The notes beneath the pieces are model-generated. The model was not told the origin of the DNA. It saw only the letters and a program-made list of their open reading frames with translations, and searched no databases. The position numbers were made by a program, and so were the translations under genes. A DNA stretch of 64,000 bases from Strongyloides papillosus (lineage: Eukaryota; Nematoda; Chromadorea; Rhabditida; Strongyloididae): contig SRSI01000060.1 in assembly GCA_005656395.1 (NCBI GenBank), forward strand, positions 186,001 to 250,000. Reading direction: 5' to 3'. How positions within the stretch are numbered: position 1 is the first letter of the stretch; every line of letters begins with the position of its first letter. This document shows, piece by piece, positions 1-11,441 of the stretch.

Positions 1-268
1 TATTTTGATGAGCTTCAACTCTATTACGTCTAAGTTTGAACTCATGCAAGAAATTACCCGTAATTTCTTTTTTGACAACATTTTTAGGAATGGACATAAC
101 TTTTTTAAAAATTAATTTGAAAATTAAAGTAATATATAAAATATTATCAGGGCAAGTCTCCCTACATTTCTACATAAAGACCGTTTTAATATAAATTTAT
201 TTATTTTAATTTTTTACAATGAACAATTGTAGTAAGAATTTGCGGCCATTATTTATGCACCAACCTAA
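1..268 (-). mobile_element. mariner element end, truncated by window start
   Basis: The last bases up to 268 are a mariner-type terminal inverted repeat (minus strand begins TTAGGTTGGTGCATAAATAA), followed by the target TA at 269-270. Reading away from the repeat on the minus strand, an ATG at 97-95 opens a transposase N-terminus with the usual helix-turn-helix start (HEFKLRRNRVEAH). The same sequence is present in opposite orientation at 52949-53861, so this is a second copy of one family. The rest of the element lies outside the window, so its completeness is unknown. Confidence 0.85.
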
Positions 269-559
269 TATTTTTATTTTATTGTTAATAAAAATTACCT
301 TTTTTACTTTATAAATTTCGCGGGTTATTGCCGCGTGCGACATAAATTTTTGCGATGGACTAATGTCCACCGTTTCGAAAATAAACTTTTTACAAAGGAA
401 TTTTGTTATTTATTAAATAGAATTATTGGTTTTAATTTTAACATATTTTTAAATCCCAAAATATATTAGAGGAGTAACAAGGATGTGTAAATTATTTTCG
501 ATATTGAAACTTTTTTATATCTTAATATATGTAACTTTATGTGCTGATTCCAAAAAACG
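269..559. other. short intergenic stretch, no gene seen
   Basis: AT-rich DNA with a small GC-richer patch near 318-380 (TTCGCGGGTTATTGCCGCG) and a short inverted repeat TGGAC-taat-GTCCA near 356-371. No open frame or known feature was recognised. Confidence 0.4.
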
Positions 560-2110
560 CAATATTTTTTTAATCTGAAGTTCCGTTCTTGAGAAACAGC
601 TACTTAAAGGTGTTTTGGTGTGTTAATCTTAACCCCCTTAGAGTTATTTGTTTTATCTGAAATTTTACAGGTATATATAGTTTTAGATACTAATAATATA
701 AAAATAAAAAAAAAGTTAAAATTTCAAGTTCATTCTTGAGATTTTGGATTTTTCCCAAAATGACCAAAAAAAACCTAAATTCTTACATTTTAAGATGATA
801 TATCAGAATTCAGAGAAGGAAATTGAAAAAAAAAAAAAACTTAATCTAAGTTTCTCTTTAACTTACATTTTAAGTATAATTTCAAGAAAATCGGAAAACT
901 TTAAGTACTATAAAATCGTTTTGGAAAATTTTTGAAAAAAAATGTTTTGAAAAAAATTTTTTGTGTTTTTTTAAAAAAAGCATGTCAAGATGAAACTTTT
1001 TTGAAAAAGTGGTTTTACAACTTTTACGTAGAATAAAATTCTCTATCAAATGAGATATATATCGAACTGATACATTTTGTCGTTCTTGAGATATAAAGAA
1101 AAAAGTAATTTTTGTATATTTAAAAAAAGTGCATTTTTTAGATTTCAAGAACGTAAAAAAGTTTTAATACGTTGAATTTTCTTAAAAAATCGCAGAAAGT
1201 TGCCCTGGGAAATTTTGTTACGAACATTTTAAGATATTAATCGTTAATTTATCTCTATTCATTCTTGAGATAATCTCAAATTAAATAGAGCAATTTTTTT
1301 TTCAACTTTTTAGAGTTTTTAAAAAAAGTATCTAAAGATGAAACTTTTTCAATATAAAATGTTCACAGAATTTATGTGAAATTTAATTCTCTATCGAATG
1401 ACATATAGATCGTCTTAATCCCATTATCTGTTCTCGAGATACATCTCATTAAATACCAAATTCTGAAATTCGGTACCTCTATTTTTCCGTCAATACAAAT
1501 TTTTTTACTCAAAATTTCACATATAGATGTAATTTTAATGCTTATTACATGCAAACTACAAAATTTACCAAAAAAGTCCGATCCCGAAAATAGTAAGTCA
1601 TCGGAAATTCCCCTATCTTTGAAGAAAAGTTCACCTCTTTAAATGATTTTTGTTAAATGCACTCTTTTTTATTAAAATAGAAATGCATTTTAATGTGCTC
1701 GATAGAAAAAATAAATATTAGATTCATTTGAATTTTTGCTCTTGAGATACGTCTATTTAAATGAGAATAATCTTGAAATGTTGTGATCCCCTAAAACTTT
1801 TTAAAAATGATCCTAATAACTAGAAATTTCACAGGTACGTCAATTTCTTATGGTTGTTATATAAAAACAATAAAATTTACAAAATAGTCCGATCCCAGAA
1901 AATAGTATGTCTTCGAAAATTCCTCTATATCTCAGAGGAAAAGTTTACTTCTTAAATGGTCTTGGTTATATGCACTTTTTTATTAAAATAAAAATGTATT
2001 TTAAATATGTTGAACAGAAAAACAAATATTAGCTTCATTTGAATTTTTGCGCTTGAAATATATCTACTTCAGTAAGAATATTATTAAAATTTGTAATCTC
2101 CTCAAAATAA
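560..2110. repeat. degenerate tandem repeat, ~310-350 bp unit
   Basis: Diverged units follow one another. Each contains a block with GATGAAACTTTTT or a related poly-A/T stretch, then an ATTCTCTATC-like or GATAGAAAAAATAAATATTAG-like block, and ends in YTCTTGAGATA. The end motif recurs near 1083, 1261, 1431, 1739 and (weaker) 2049, with partial copies near 579 and 735. The clearest pairs are 970-1095 with 1319-1445, and 1575-1800 with 1885-2100, which share AGTCCGATCCC. The short ORFs across this region are chance products of the repeat. Confidence 0.6.
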
Positions 2111-3440
2111 AAAATTATAAGAACAACTAATTCTTTGAAAGGAAAACAAAAAACAAAAATTCATAAAAGTCATTGGATTAATTGTTTTAAACAATTTTAA
2201 ATATCAATTTATATTTTTAAGAACATAGTAGATAAAATAAATAGAAAAATTGATTTTTATTTAATTATATGTAATTTTTGTGCCGATTAAGATGTTTTTT
2301 AATCAGTGCAATATATGATATATGAAAATTATTAAGATATGATAAAAAAAAATTAAAATCAAATTATATTTCGCTTTTTGAGATTTAACAAAATTTTCAT
2401 TAAATATCATTTTTTCTAGAATAGAATAGGTTTTTTCCTCTAAGTTTTTTATGTTAAAATGATCTAAACTAAATTGTCTCAAAATACCGCAATCTAGTCA
2501 CGCATTTTAAAAATTTTGAAAAAATGTTTATAAATTTATGATATAGCGATGCACATGCTTATTTTTAAAAAAATGTAAAAATATCTAAAAGTTTTGCTAT
2601 GCTTTATAAGAACTGGAAAAAAAAGTTACCCAAATTTCTAAGTCGAAACTATTCATCAATGCATTTTAAAAGTAAGTTATATAATATTTTATTTAAAAAA
2701 TTCACCAATACTTTGATTTAAATATATTTATATTTTTTTAAAGTCTATATAAATTTTTTTAATACGAAAAGTGTCCGAATAATTGTTTTGATTTATTTTT
2801 AATCTCATCAACTTAGAGAAATATTTTTATCATTTTGAATACATTCAAAATTTGTGTTCTTATGTTTAAAATACATTTTAATCAGTTTTTCCAAAAAAAT
2901 ATAAAATAAAATAAAAAATATACATTAAATTTGTAAAAGTATTTTTTATTAAGTAACCAAAATGCGAAATTATAAAATAACAATCGCAAGAATTAGATTA
3001 TTTTAAGCTAAATAATTATGAAATACTTATGATCAACCTCAAATATTTTTAATATTATAAAAAATTAGCCAAACTTAGAACTAATCTCTATTTTTAATTT
3101 TCATCATATTTAATAACTTAAAATTTGCATATTAACACTAATCAGAAGTCTAACGTAAACATTATTCTTAATTTTTTATATTAAAAATTCGTAAAAAATT
3201 ATTCAAACTTAGAATATCAAATGAATTTAGAATCATGAGGATATGTAATAAAACAATTTTGATAAAGTATGTTTTATAAGCTTTTAACGTTCAAAAACCT
3301 ATAAAACTTTAATAATAATTATTAATATTATAAAATACAAAAATGTTACTTGGAATATTAATATGTGTGTTATTATAAAACAAAAGATTTTTAAATTTTT
3401 TAAATTCTAAACATTTTAAAAAAATTCCTGCAAGTATGTA
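2111..3440. other. intergenic, nothing recognised
   Basis: Low-complexity AT-rich DNA with many A and T runs. No coding frame, RNA gene or repeat was recognised. Confidence 0.4.
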
Positions 3441-3526
3441 GTGATGAACGCAGCGAGTTTCTGCTTATGGAAAAAAAGTTCAGCCTTGCGGGCAAGCAGC
3501 GACGAGCGAAGCGAGGCTGCAGCTTG
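3441..3526. other. GC-rich patch in AT-rich DNA
   Basis: About 85 bp with strikingly higher GC than anything nearby: GATGAACGCAGCGAG, then after a short A-run GCGGGCAAGCAGCGACGAGC and GAAGCGAGGCTGCAGC. GCAGC and GCTGC can pair as a short stem. No gene or RNA family was recognised. It may be a transposon end or other inserted sequence. Confidence 0.4.
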
Positions 3527-3741
3527 TTAATTAATTTATTTTCTTTGGAAGTACAATTATTGTAAATTTATAATTCTTTTCTTTACTTAGAAAACGTGAA
3601 TATATATATTCAAATTCCATATAATGTAGAACTACATTTCTTCTTTGGCTCTTTGAAAATTACATTAATTACGCTATTGTGGGAGTTCAAATACAAATCT
3701 ATGAAAATTAAAAACACCTAATATAAGAATTTTTTTGGAAA

Positions 3742-3816
3742 ATTTGCATTGAGAAATTTTTCGTTGAGAAATTTACCGTTAAGGAATTTTCCATTGAGGA
3801 ATTTTCCGTTGAGGAA
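3742..3816. repeat. five copies of a 15-bp tandem repeat
   Basis: Consensus TTTTCCGTTGAGGAA. Copies run 3742-3756, 3757-3771, 3772-3786, 3787-3801 and 3802-3816, the last two differing at one position. It ends cleanly before TTTCCCTTTATT. A minisatellite with no gene attached. Confidence 0.85.
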
Positions 3817-4271
3817 TTTCCCTTTATTCGTGATGTACTATTTAAGAATATCCTGCAAACGTATATTTTTTAATTTTTGAAGTTGTTAATAATGTTATAT
3901 TCATTGTCTTTTGATGAATGTTTAATTATAAAATACGGTAACATAGACCACAAACTTCAATTTATAAGTTATCAATTAAAGTAATTAAACATGTAAATAA
4001 CTTGTAAAAATATCACTATGTCTGAAATTTGGAAAAAATAAAAACAATAATTAAAATTTAAAAGTTTATTACTAAACTAAGTGAAGAAGCCGTGATAAAA
4101 GGAATAAATAAATTCCAAATAGAAGAACAACAGTATGATAATACCATCAAAGCCATTCAATTTATAAAGTATAGATATTGTTTTGTTTAGTGATTGTTAT
4201 TAATATTAAGTGTTAATTATAATATTTGTTAATTATGTGATTATAGGCACGAGATCACAAATAAAAATATT

Positions 4272-4740
4272 TTACTCTATTTGTTCTAACACGAAAGTTA
4301 AAAACAAAAGTTGCAAATATCTCTCAGTGTAATGCATTTGAACATCAACAACTTTTTTCAAATTTCTAAAACCGCATTTTTTCAATAGATTGTAGCACTC
4401 ACAATTGGTAGATGTTGTAATGGCTGGATCATAATTTGTTGACGTGTTTATTGTTTCTGAAGAGGCATATGTTGGTAAATAAATATTTTTACTTGTCAGT
4501 GCTTTTGTAGTTGTATGTAACGGAATAGAATTTTATACATGAGTACTTTTATTTATCGAAATTTTTATTGTTAAATTTTTAGAAGTTGAAGAATATGTTA
4601 TTTTATTTAACTAACTAATTGTTGGTGTTTTTCTGTATTTAGTTGTTGAAATATTTGTAAGAGGCGGTCTTAATGTTGTTTTTGTACTAATGTTATATAT
4701 TTTATCATTAACTTTTATTATTAATCTCCTGGTACTTTTG
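4272..4740 (-). pseudogene. decayed Thr/Ser-rich gene with Cys-containing C-terminus
   Basis: One minus-strand frame reads like protein over about 140 codons. A Thr-rich stretch (ISTKTTLRPPLTNISTTKY, later TNYDPAITTSTN) leads into CECYNLLKKCGFRN and a C-terminal block ending at a TAA at 4274-4272. The frame is broken by TAG at 4613-4611 and TAA at 4535-4533, and a stop or frameshift lies just upstream near 4750. Thr-rich linker plus a small Cys module suggests a secreted or cuticle-associated protein. The family was not recognised, and an intron around a stop cannot be fully excluded. Confidence 0.5.
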
Positions 4741-7700
4741 AAATTCTCTGTTGTTAATTTTTTTTAAAAGTTGTTTTTTCATGAGATTATGAACTTTCTA
4801 ATTAACTAGTTATTGAAATTAAATTGTATTTTTAGATTTTTTTTTGTTAAAGGCGATCTTTTCTAGTTGACCACCATGGCATAAAACTATTATATTTAAC
4901 ATAGTTAATAATTCTTTTTCAAATATATTCAAATTCTTTAAATTCTATAGTTTTTTCCTTGAATTGTAATATATTTTTACGATTGTTTAGGTTTTCTAAT
5001 TTCTTTTTTTTAAGAATTGGATAATGATTCAGCTGCTTTTATATTTTTTGTTACTATACTCATTTCTTCTTCAATTTAATTAATTTTTCTTCTATAATAT
5101 TCAGTACATGATAATAAGGTTTATTACAAACAATAATCATATGATAACAATGATTATCCGTAGTAAAAATAATAATTGGAAAATAGTGGGGTATGCTCAT
5201 GTGGATTTTTAAACGACAAAAAATGCTCAATATTTGCAATACTATTTTCAAAATTAGAGTAAGGATTCTTCTACTCTTTTTCAGAAATTTATTTTTTGTC
5301 TGTTTTCTTCTTGAGAATTTATTTTGACAATATTAATACTTAAAATAAAAGTTTTTAGCATAAAAATATTAAAAGCATGCAATTAGTTGAAATCAAAAGA
5401 TTGCTTTAAATTAAGCTATATATACTTTTTAATTAATAGTGAATAAAAGCAATTTTGTATCAAAAATATGCCATTTAAATTGTAAGCCTTAAAACATCAA
5501 AATTATTTAGTCTTTTAACATTTAAGCTTTATTCCGATTATGGTTTTAAAAATTATTTTTCATTTTATCATTTTTTCTTTAAATTTCAAGTAAATAAAAG
5601 GAAAATAAATAAAAAAATAAAATTTATAATAGCTTGAATCTTGATATTTGCTATTTTAAAAAAGTGCAACATTAACTTCAAAATACAATAGTTGATAAAT
5701 AATATATAAAATTAAAAATAATATGCATTTTTAAAATTTAGAAAATATTTAGTTATGGTCACTTTTCTCAATTCATAATGTAGAATAATTCAGTATCATT
5801 GTTTACTAATAAAATTCTAACAATGGCATAGTATTTTTCTTGAAATTTTATTAAATCTTTCAACTACATTTCTGAAATATTCAGAGCATTAAAAAGAAAT
5901 ATATATCAAAAGTATAAAACTGTTTTACTGGTTAATTATTAATTTTTATTATTAATAAAGTTAAATATTGTATTCTAAAATATCTCGAATATTTCATATT
6001 GATGTATTATTCATAAATATATTATATGATGGTTTTTACTATTATTTATGTTTATTAATAGAATCAAAATTAAATATCAATACATTGAAGTGATTAAATT
6101 TTATAATTATTTTCACTATACATTTTACTAGGTAGTTTGTCATAATTGTTATAGCTGGAACACTTTTTTGTATTTGTTATATCACTTAACAATTACAAAA
6201 ATGAAGATTCAATTAGTAACTGTTAAAGCATCACTAAAGTCTGCAAAAACCTCTACAGTTAAAATTAGTGTATATTATTTTTTAAAGAGAATTATGACTT
6301 TAAAGATTACTTTTATAATTTGATTTTAATATGATTTTAATGTAAAAAATTATGCAAATATAAGGTAATTTTCAATACTTATTTAAGAATTTTCCAAGCA
6401 TTAATTTATTGGTTTCTAATGATTCATTTTAAATAATCAAATAATAATTATAGTGAAAGTAAAGGAATCCAACTGTCACTGGAAGAGAAATCATTTAAGT
6501 AAATTGAGGAAAAATGATTTTAAATTTTGTAATATTCTTTATTATCACTTATTTCATTTAGTTGTAGAATGTTACATTAATAAAATTTTAATATATGATA
6601 GTATGTCTTGTTAATTCCATTGAAGTTATAAATTATTTAAAAATAAAGCATAGTAAACTGAAAGTATTAGTTATACAAAGGCTAAAATCAAATGATCATA
6701 AAAATTTTTGTTTATCCTAATAAATCTATAACATAAATTTAATTTATTTGCTTAGACGACCATCTATGGAGCGATTTTAAGTAAGCTCATTGTCGAGGCA
6801 AACATCAACTTAAAAATCTGAATAATACGTAATTCTGCTCTATGTAAAAAGATAAATGTCAATTTATACAAAAATACATTAAGTAAACCGGTACTAAATA
6901 AAATATTTTTTCAGTGTCATTAAAGAGGTTATTTTTATTGAAATATGTGCCATAGTTTACTTAAAATACTTTTTGTGATTTCCTTAATAATTCAATTTTT
7001 TAACATGTTAATAAATTTTATATTCTAAAATGTGATAGGAATGTGATTTTTACGAACAATAAATAAAGATTTCGTGTTGATAGTGTAAATTTTTATTTTA
7101 TTCTTTTAAAAATGCTAACAAATAATGACGTATAATTCATTTAAAAACTACAATTCCAGAATGAGATGAAAAAATATTATTATAGTAATCAATTGAAAAT
7201 AAATGTAGTTAAGAATTAAATGATGATGATTGGTTTTAAAAAATCAAAAGCTAAATTACTATAATATAACTTGACAAAATTTTATTAAAATTACAAAAAA
7301 AAAACTTAACTAGAAAGATTCATTATAACTTAATAAATGTGGTACTGCAAAGTTTATTGGTTCAGTTTAAACTAAATCTTTATTTAAGTATCGTTTTTAT
7401 TTTTTTAAAATAAATATTATTTTTCTCGTAACTTACTAATTATTAGCATTTTTTTATTGAATACTCAATAGACGTAAGTTTTTTTATTTAACGAAAAGAA
7501 TAGCTAATAATGATTTTAATCTAAAAAAACGAGCTATATCTGAAAACGTTGTCTATTTTAAGCAGAACTTTGATATTCATGTAATTTTAAAATATGCGGC
7601 ACCAAATTAAAATGAACTGTATATCTATTTTGTTAATAATTATTCAATATACAAAAACTTTTACTTCAATTGTATTTTTTAAATTTAAAATATACTTTAA

Positions 7701-8636
7701 TATCAGTTTTTGATTTATATATTCACACCAAGTTCAACCACCCTGCCAAAAACAGTTATACAGCTGGTCATATAAATTATAATGTCTGAATCACATTAAA
7801 TGTATTTCTTAACATTCGGTACATCTTTATATACTGCTTTTTTAAAACGACCTCCTCATATACAAATATTATTTTAAAACAATTTTTATAGTGACAGCAG
7901 TAAAAATCACAAAGAATATTTTGTTATCATATAAAATCTATTTTACTTTTCTATTTAAAATGCATGACCAATCCATAGAAAACACGTATGTTATTATTGA
8001 GATGAATATAGTACTACATTTCTTTGCATTTAATACAAATTATAATCTTGATTACTCTGAGAAAATGCATCTAATCCTAAAAATCCATTTACTTTTTTTT
8101 ACAAAATATTCTGATTTTTGTACACGTTATATCATAACTTTTTAGTAGATCTTTATTTTTCTAATTCTATAATAAATAATTAGTTAACATTTCAAAAGAT
8201 TAAAAAAATTGTAATATTTATACAATAAATTAGGGTTATCGTCTTTATGATAATAATATAAAATTAATACAATATGAAACGACCCTTAATAAATTAAATT
8301 TAACTTTTTGTGGCGAACATGGATTTCATTAAGTTAATAATTAAATTTAATCCTTTCATTGTTATCAATATCATCAGTGTTACTAAAAATTTAATTGTAA
8401 GACGGATATACAATTCTCAACGCTGAAAGAACTTTTTTTCGACAATATAAAACATTTATGAATAATCATAACATGATTATTTACTTACAGGTTTTATCAC
8501 TTATTGCCTTTGGGAGTGGGAGTTGATGAAAATTTCTAATTTTGATACTACGGAGCAATTCTTACATAATTTTATAATTTAATATTTAGTTTATTGTTAA
8601 ATTAATAATTATTTAGTATTATCCTTTCTATTAGAT
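4741..8636. other. long intergenic stretch, no gene seen
   Basis: AT-rich DNA with homopolymer runs. Short open frames at 5060-5251 (minus) and 7891-8145 (plus) have Ile/Phe/Lys/Tyr-dominated composition expected by chance, no recognisable motif and no flanking exons. Nothing else was recognised. Confidence 0.4.
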
Positions 8637-9740
8637 ATGATATTAAGATATCCTTTAAAATTATTTTCAATAATTCTATTTTTTATACAGATTAACAATA
8701 CATTAGTAAGTTTTTAACTGAAATATACAAAATTTGGCTAATTAAGGGAATAATAAAAAAAGCAAATGTGACCGAAAGTTTAGAAATCATAAAAAAAGAA
8801 TTAAAATACAGTGGTGAGATGACAAAAAGTTTTGATCCGTCATTATATGGATATCTTAAAGAATTAAATATTTTAAATGATAATTACTCAAATGTAACAT
8901 TAAAAGAAAGAGAAAATCCAGTTTTTGTTACATCAGTATCAGATCTATTCATACCAAGAGTTATTGTTTTGTTAAAATCAATCATAAAGAATTTCCCGAA
9001 ATCAAAAATCATCGTTTATGATCTTGGACTTAAAAAAAGTAATATTCACAAAATGAAAAAAGTTTGTAATGTAATATATAGAAAATTTAAATTTGAAAAT
9101 TATCCCAATCATGTCTCAAATTTGAAAACTTATGCTTTTAAAGCATTAATTATTGCTGTAAATTTAATACATCTTATCATAATAATTTAATATAACATTT
9201 TAGGAAGTTTTGCGTGACTATAAAGCACTTTGGTATTTAGATTCAAGTTTAACATTTACAAAACCAAATCTTAAAAATGTTTATACAGCAATGGAGTCGA
9301 AGAAGTCACCGTATATTTTACATGATAATCCAAATCATGGTATTATTAGAGCTACAGTAAATGAAACGTTTAATTATTTACCCTCAGATATGACAAAATT
9401 ATTTGAAGATAAAGTTCCAATGTATCAGGCAGGCTTTATATATGTTGTTAGAAATAATGAATTAATGAAAAAAGTTCTTAAATGGTACGTATTGTGTTCA
9501 TTGGAAGAAGATTGTATATCACCAAAATATTCAGTAAGAAAATGTATTGATATTCTTAAAAGTCGATATGGTAGAAATATAGACAGATGTCATAGACAAG
9601 ACCAAAGTGTTATAAATATCATATTATGGAATAGTTATAATGGAACAATAAAGGAATATACAAGCGGATATAATAATTTTTATAAAATAAAAAGACATCA
9701 AAAAGGGAAATGGAAAAGTTTGCCATTTTGTAAGAGATAG
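8637..9740 (+). CDS. DUF1647-family protein with N-terminal signal anchor
   Basis: Three exons: 8637-8705, 8747-9157, 9204-9740; about 338 aa. Exon 1 encodes MILRYPLKLFSIILFFIQIN, a short hydrophobic N-terminus fitting a signal peptide or type II anchor. Its donor is GTAAGT and it joins in frame, although the acceptor (TTAAG) is weak. The second intron (46 bp, GTAAAT to TTTTAG) restores the block SNLKTYAFKALIIA-EVLRDY. Family hallmarks of the nematode-expanded DUF1647 group are PVFVTSVSDLF, KIIVYDLGL, YRKFKFENYPNHVSNL and ALWYLDSSL. These proteins resemble Golgi/secretory glycosyltransferases, but their reaction is not established. If exon 1 is wrong, the first in-frame ATG is 8819. No adjacent partner gene. 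Confidence 0.8.
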
Positions 9741-10123
9741 GATTGACTGTTATTTAATATTAATGGTAAAAAATTTTTAACTTATTTTAATTATTAGTAT
9801 ATATAAAAACTGAAATTTTACTACATTTTAAGGAGAAATAATTTAATTTACTTTTTATTTAAAATTAAATTATAAAAGTAAATAAAATAGGTTTTAAGAA
9901 ATCTATAAAAAATAATTCATCAATCAGAATATTTCCAATGTACACAAATCATTATTTCCTTTAAATCCATCTTTAATCTTGTCAAATGTTGGCATTTTTT
10001 GGGTAACATTTGTATTAAAAAAATATTCTAAGATTTACATCAAACTTCCAAACGCATAATGCATTGTAGTAAGAAACTATGGTACTCTTTTAAGAATACT
10101 TTTATATTAAAGATATTTGTCTA
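9741..10123. other. intergenic, no gene seen
   Basis: AT-rich 3' flank of the DUF1647 gene. No feature recognised. Confidence 0.4.
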
Positions 10124-10297
10124 ATGATAAATTTTTGTTCGATTTTTACTGAAAAACAAGATGATTTCATGTTGTGTAAAAACATTAGAAAGGTCTTTCT
10201 TTAACATCAATATTTGAACATTTTACATATTGGGGAAGACTGTGAGGAATTACTAAAAAAAGGAAACATAAAATGCAGTTACTGGGATAGAAAGTAA
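10124..10297 (+). pseudogene. possible decayed exon, unknown family
   Basis: One frame from an ATG at 10124 to a TAA at 10295 looks protein-like (FCSIFTEKQDDFMLCKNIRK, then HIGEDCEELLKKGNIKCSYW), with one internal TAA near 10187. Composition (Cys, Glu, Asp, Trp) differs from chance AT-rich ORFs. A second coding-like piece follows in another frame near 10300-10370. No family recognised; this may be chance. Confidence 0.25.
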
Positions 10298-10550
10298 TCA
10301 TGAAAGATGTATCAAAAGATCATACTTATGATGTAAAGTATACATTTTTTTCTTCACGCAATAAAATTATGCATTGGTAACATGATAGATATGAACTATC
10401 TTATAACAAAAAGAATTTTGATGATATATTTAATATAAATAAGCATATTTTCACTTTATTTTTTCATTGTCATTATTGTATGTCGTTTGCCTATTAATTA
10501 AGAAAGGTAAAAGAATATATTAATTAGTAAGTGAATAATTAATGTATATA

Positions 10551-11441
10551 TAGGGTGGGCCAAAAGTCACATCACAGTTGCAGTAAAACACTTTATAGCT
10601 TTTTTAAGACGATATATTTCTATGGTATTACACGCATTTTGTAGAGGATGTGCTAGAGAATAGTATATAACAAGATTGTTCTCAAGAGTGAACTTAAAAA
10701 AAAGTTACATAATTTTTTTAATATTTGACAATTAAAAAAAATATTTTTAATTTTATCTAATTTAAACTTATTTGAAAGTTTAAAATGCATAAATACATTT
10801 CGTAAAATAACAATATTTCATACAATTATGTGTGAAAATTGATATCTTTTTGTTGACCACCACCTGATCCTTTGCACAAAAGTTGCTATTTCTATAGCAT
10901 TATTTACTAATTTTTTTAAAATGGTTTCATCTGATTTTTTGAAATTGTTTACCATATATAGCATTGCGTGTTTTGATACAGCTTGGGTCACATTGAAAGG
11001 GATCCGATTAATTTTAGGTGTAGCAATTGAACATTTATTGGTATAATAATAACGAACTATTCTTAACTTTTTCTCAGTAGAATATTTTTCTACTGAAGTA
11101 GCAACAGTAGAAAATATATTAAAAAAAAAGTAATATTGTAAAATTGGGACATTTTATGAAGAAATATGCTTTAAACTGACTTTTTTAACATCAAGTATTT
11201 ATTTTTTAATTAATTAAATTAATATAAATCATATCTTTAAAACAAAAATTTATACATTTTGACTTAACTTAATGTAATTTTTCTATAAGATCATTCTTGA
11301 GAACGATCCTGTAGTATACCATTCTATAAATTATTGTCTACAAAATGCATATAATATCATAACAATATGTCAACTGAAAAAAAAGTTATTACAGTTATAA
11401 AGTGTTTCGTGCAACTGTGATGTGACTTTTGGCCCACCCTG
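10551..11441. mobile_element. Tc1/mariner-type element with long inverted ends
   Basis: The ends are inverted copies of AGGGTGGGCCAAAAGTCACA, flanked by TA at 10549-10550 and 11442-11443. The inverted similarity extends about 170 bp inward, with gaps: shared ATCACAGTTGCA, AACACTTTATA, GCATTTTGTAGA and TTCTCAAGA. At 891 bp it is too short for an intact transposon. It retains part of the transposase N-terminus on the minus strand (10818-11096) but no recognisable DDE region, so it is a deleted, non-autonomous copy. Confidence 0.85.
10818..11096 (-). pseudogene. transposase N-terminal HTH fragment (DUF4817-like)
   Basis: An open minus-strand frame of about 92 codons without an early ATG lies inside the 10551-11441 element. 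It reads STEKKLRIVRYYYTNKC, then ATPKINRIPFNVTQAVSKHA and MVNNFKKSDETI. The arrangement (EK.xIV.xY, then a basic segment, then V.xFK.xxETI) resembles the N-terminal helix-turn-helix of transposases whose elements end in CAGGGTGGGCC. The frame ends at TGA 10820-10818, and the catalytic domain is absent. The family assignment is from memory of the motif and is tentative. Confidence 0.5.

Noticed and set aside
882..1148. Minus-strand open frame of 88 codons
   Set aside because: Lies in the degenerate tandem repeat; Lys/Phe/Ser composition arises from A and T runs.
3446..3462. GAACGCAGCGA match to a 5.8S rRNA core motif
   Set aside because: Only about 11 bases agree and the surrounding sequence does not fold or align as 5.8S rRNA.
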